23,219 bases of DNA from positions 1 through 23,219 of the forward strand of contig JAEZDC010000020.1 of assembly GCA_023429825.1 (NCBI GenBank). The letters are read 5' to 3'. The notes beneath the pieces are model-generated. The model saw only the letters and a program-made list of their open reading frames with translations, did not search any database and had not been told where the DNA came from. Below, in pieces: positions 21,895 to 23,219 of the stretch (positions within the stretch are counted from its first letter, which is position 1; each line of letters opens with the position of its first letter). The stretch comes from Bacteroidota bacterium (GTDB lineage Bacteria > Bacteroidota > Bacteroidia > Chitinophagales > Chitinophagaceae). The position numbers were made by a program, and so were the translations under genes.

Positions 21895-23219
21895 CTATTT
21901 CTTATATCCACTCATTAATCCTCTCGCCATCTCAACCATTTTGTTCAATCCATCTTCAGGTAAATTACCTTTTTTGAATTCAGCGAGAACATCTGGTAAT
22001 TTGTTTTCCATTTCAGTTAAGAAATGACTTTCAAATTCTCTCACCTTGTTCACAGGTACATCTCTTAATAAACCTTGTGTTCCAAGATAAATGATGGCTA
22101 CCTGCTTTTCTACAGAGAATGGTGTATACTGAGGCTGCTTAAGAATTTCCACGTTTCTTGCACCTTTATCAATTACTGATTTGGTTGCGGCATCAAGGTC
22201 ACCACCAAACTTAGAAAACGCTTCAAGTTCACGATACAAAGCTTGGTCAAGTTTCAATGTACCCGCCACCTTCTTCATCGATTTGATCTGAGCGTTACCA
22301 CCCACACGGCTTACAGAGATACCTACGTTGATCGCAGGACGGATACCGGCGTTGAAGAGGTTACCTTCAAGGAAGATCTGTCCGTCGGTGATAGAGATCA
22401 CGTTTGTAGGGATATAAGCAGATACGTCACCCGCCTGTGTTTCAATGATCGGCAACGCCGTTAAAGAACCACCACCTTTAGCAAGGTGCCTGATACTTTC
22501 AGGAAGATCATTCATATTCTTTGCAACATCATCATTGGCAATAACCTTCGCGGCTCTTTCCAGCAAACGGCTATGCAGATAGAATACATCACCCGGATAA
22601 GCCTCACGTCCTGGAGGTCTTCTCAACAATAACGATACTTCACGGTAAGCTACGGCTTGCTTAGAAAGATCATCATAAACGATCAACGCTGGTCTTCCGG
22701 TATCGCGGAAAAATTCACCGATTGCAGCACCCGCAAAAGGAGCGTAGAACTGTTGAGGTGCAGGATCAGAAGCAGAAGCCGCAACAATGGTAGTATATTT
22801 CATCGCACCGTTATCTTCTAAAGTCTTCATGATACCAGCAATGGTAGAAGCTTTCTGACCGATGGCAACATATATACAATAAACAGGTTTTCCTGCTTCG
22901 TAAAATTCTTTTTGATTGATGATGGTATCGATACAGATAGCAGTCTTACCGGTTTGGCGGTCACCAATAACCAATTCTCTTTGTCCACGGCCAACCGGGA
23001 TCATCGCATCGATCGCTTTGATACCTGTTTGTAATGGTTCTTTTACCGGCTCACGATAGATAACCCCCGGCGCTTTTCTTTCCAAAGGCATTTCATATAA
23101 TTCACCGGCGATAGGGCCTTTACCATCTATGGGCTCACCTAATGTATTGATAACACGTCCTACAAGACCTTCACCTACTTTAATAGATGCGATCTGGCCT
23201 GTACGACGAACGCTTGCAC
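21895..23219 (-). CDS. atpA: ATP synthase F1 subunit alpha (C-terminal part, cut by window edge)
   Basis: Subunit alpha is the regulatory nucleotide-binding partner of beta in the F1 head. The frame is open to the right edge and continues upstream of the Met at 23091 with TGQIASIKVGEGLVGRVI and LGEPIDGKGPIAGE, so the true start lies beyond 23219. About 440 of the usual 500-odd residues are visible; the N-terminal barrel is mostly missing. The P-loop is GDRQTGKTAI, and the SLLLRRPPGREAYPGDVFYLHSRLLERAAK segment holds the conserved arginines. The C-terminal helical domain ends FKKGNLPEDGLNKMVEMARGLM. It is separated from atpBEFH by a convergent gene and a terminator. Confidence 0.98.
   Translation of the reverse strand, partial: ASVRRTGQIASIKVGEGLVGRVINTLGEPIDGKGPIAGELYEMPLERKAPGVIYREPVKEPLQTGIKAIDAMIPVGRGQRELVIGDRQTGKTAICIDTIINQKEFYEAGKPVYCIYVAIGQKASTIAGIMKTLEDNGAMKYTTIVAASASDPAPQQFYAPFAGAAIGEFFRDTGRPALIVYDDLSKQAVAYREVSLLLRRPPGREAYPGDVFYLHSRLLERAAKVIANDDVAKNMNDLPESIRHLAKGGGSLTALPIIETQAGDVSAYIPTNVISITDGQIFLEGNLFNAGIRPAINVGISVSRVGGNAQIKSMKKVAGTLKLDQALYRELEAFSKFGGDLDAATKSVIDKGARNVEILKQPQYTPFSVEKQVAIIYLGTQGLLRDVPVNKVREFESHFLTEMENKLPDVLAEFKKGNLPEDGLNKMVEMARGLMSGYKK

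Overview
The window is a moderately AT-rich chromosomal segment from a member of the Bacteroidota, most likely Chitinophagaceae or a close relative. Four things point there. Several candidate promoters have the Bacteroidota-type -7 box (TAnnTTTG). Rho carries a long Lys/Ala/Glu-rich insertion. There is a PorX-type response regulator fused to a PglZ-like domain, known from type IX secretion control. ATP synthase subunit a has a signal peptide and a long exported N-terminal domain. I see no phage, insertion sequence or CRISPR array; most of the window is ordinary core genome.

Layout. 1-1087 (-): 5' part of rho, running off the left edge. 1444-2362 (+): an SRPBCC/AHSA1-like protein, then a PhnB-like VOC protein that appears broken by a one-base deletion near its start. 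2501-2704: promoter, tRNA-Leu(TAG) and a 14-bp inverted repeat. 2730-7193 (+): the protein quality-control block tig, two clpP paralogues and clpX. 7364-7519 (+): a 51-codon gene whose stop overlaps the stop of the convergent histidine kinase. 7516-12691 (-): a TPR histidine kinase, acyl-CoA dehydrogenase, a helix-hairpin-helix membrane protein, a PhnP-like metallo-hydrolase and a small conserved protein. 12763-15126 (-): porX-like regulator and an L,D-transpeptidase-like enzyme. 15433-18182 (-): an outer-membrane beta-barrel protein, a putative anti-sigma factor with a duplicated N-terminal domain, an ECF sigma factor and a 62-residue exported small protein. 18338-21087 (-): atpH, atpF, atpE and atpB (transcribed B-E-F-H). 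21477-21833 (+): a one-helix membrane protein. 21895-23219 (-): atpA, lacking its N terminus at the right edge.

How the genes may work together. Trigger factor and ClpP1/ClpP2/ClpX form a folding and proteolysis cluster. The ECF sigma factor, putative anti-sigma factor and barrel protein look like one operon. A shared promoter-like pattern, TGTAAC-N16/17-CGTT, lies upstream of the sigma gene and also upstream of the 62-residue gene, so the two may form a small autoregulated envelope-response regulon. The ATP synthase genes are split: atpBEFH ends at a strong terminator, and atpA sits upstream of atpB instead of after atpH.

The least explained signals are a dispersed intergenic element (head GTGCGACGCAAC, tail AGCYGG followed by an AATAAA-like end, about 50-54 bp) present in three clear copies and one degenerate copy, the predicted ECF mini-regulon, and the frameshifted PhnB-like gene.
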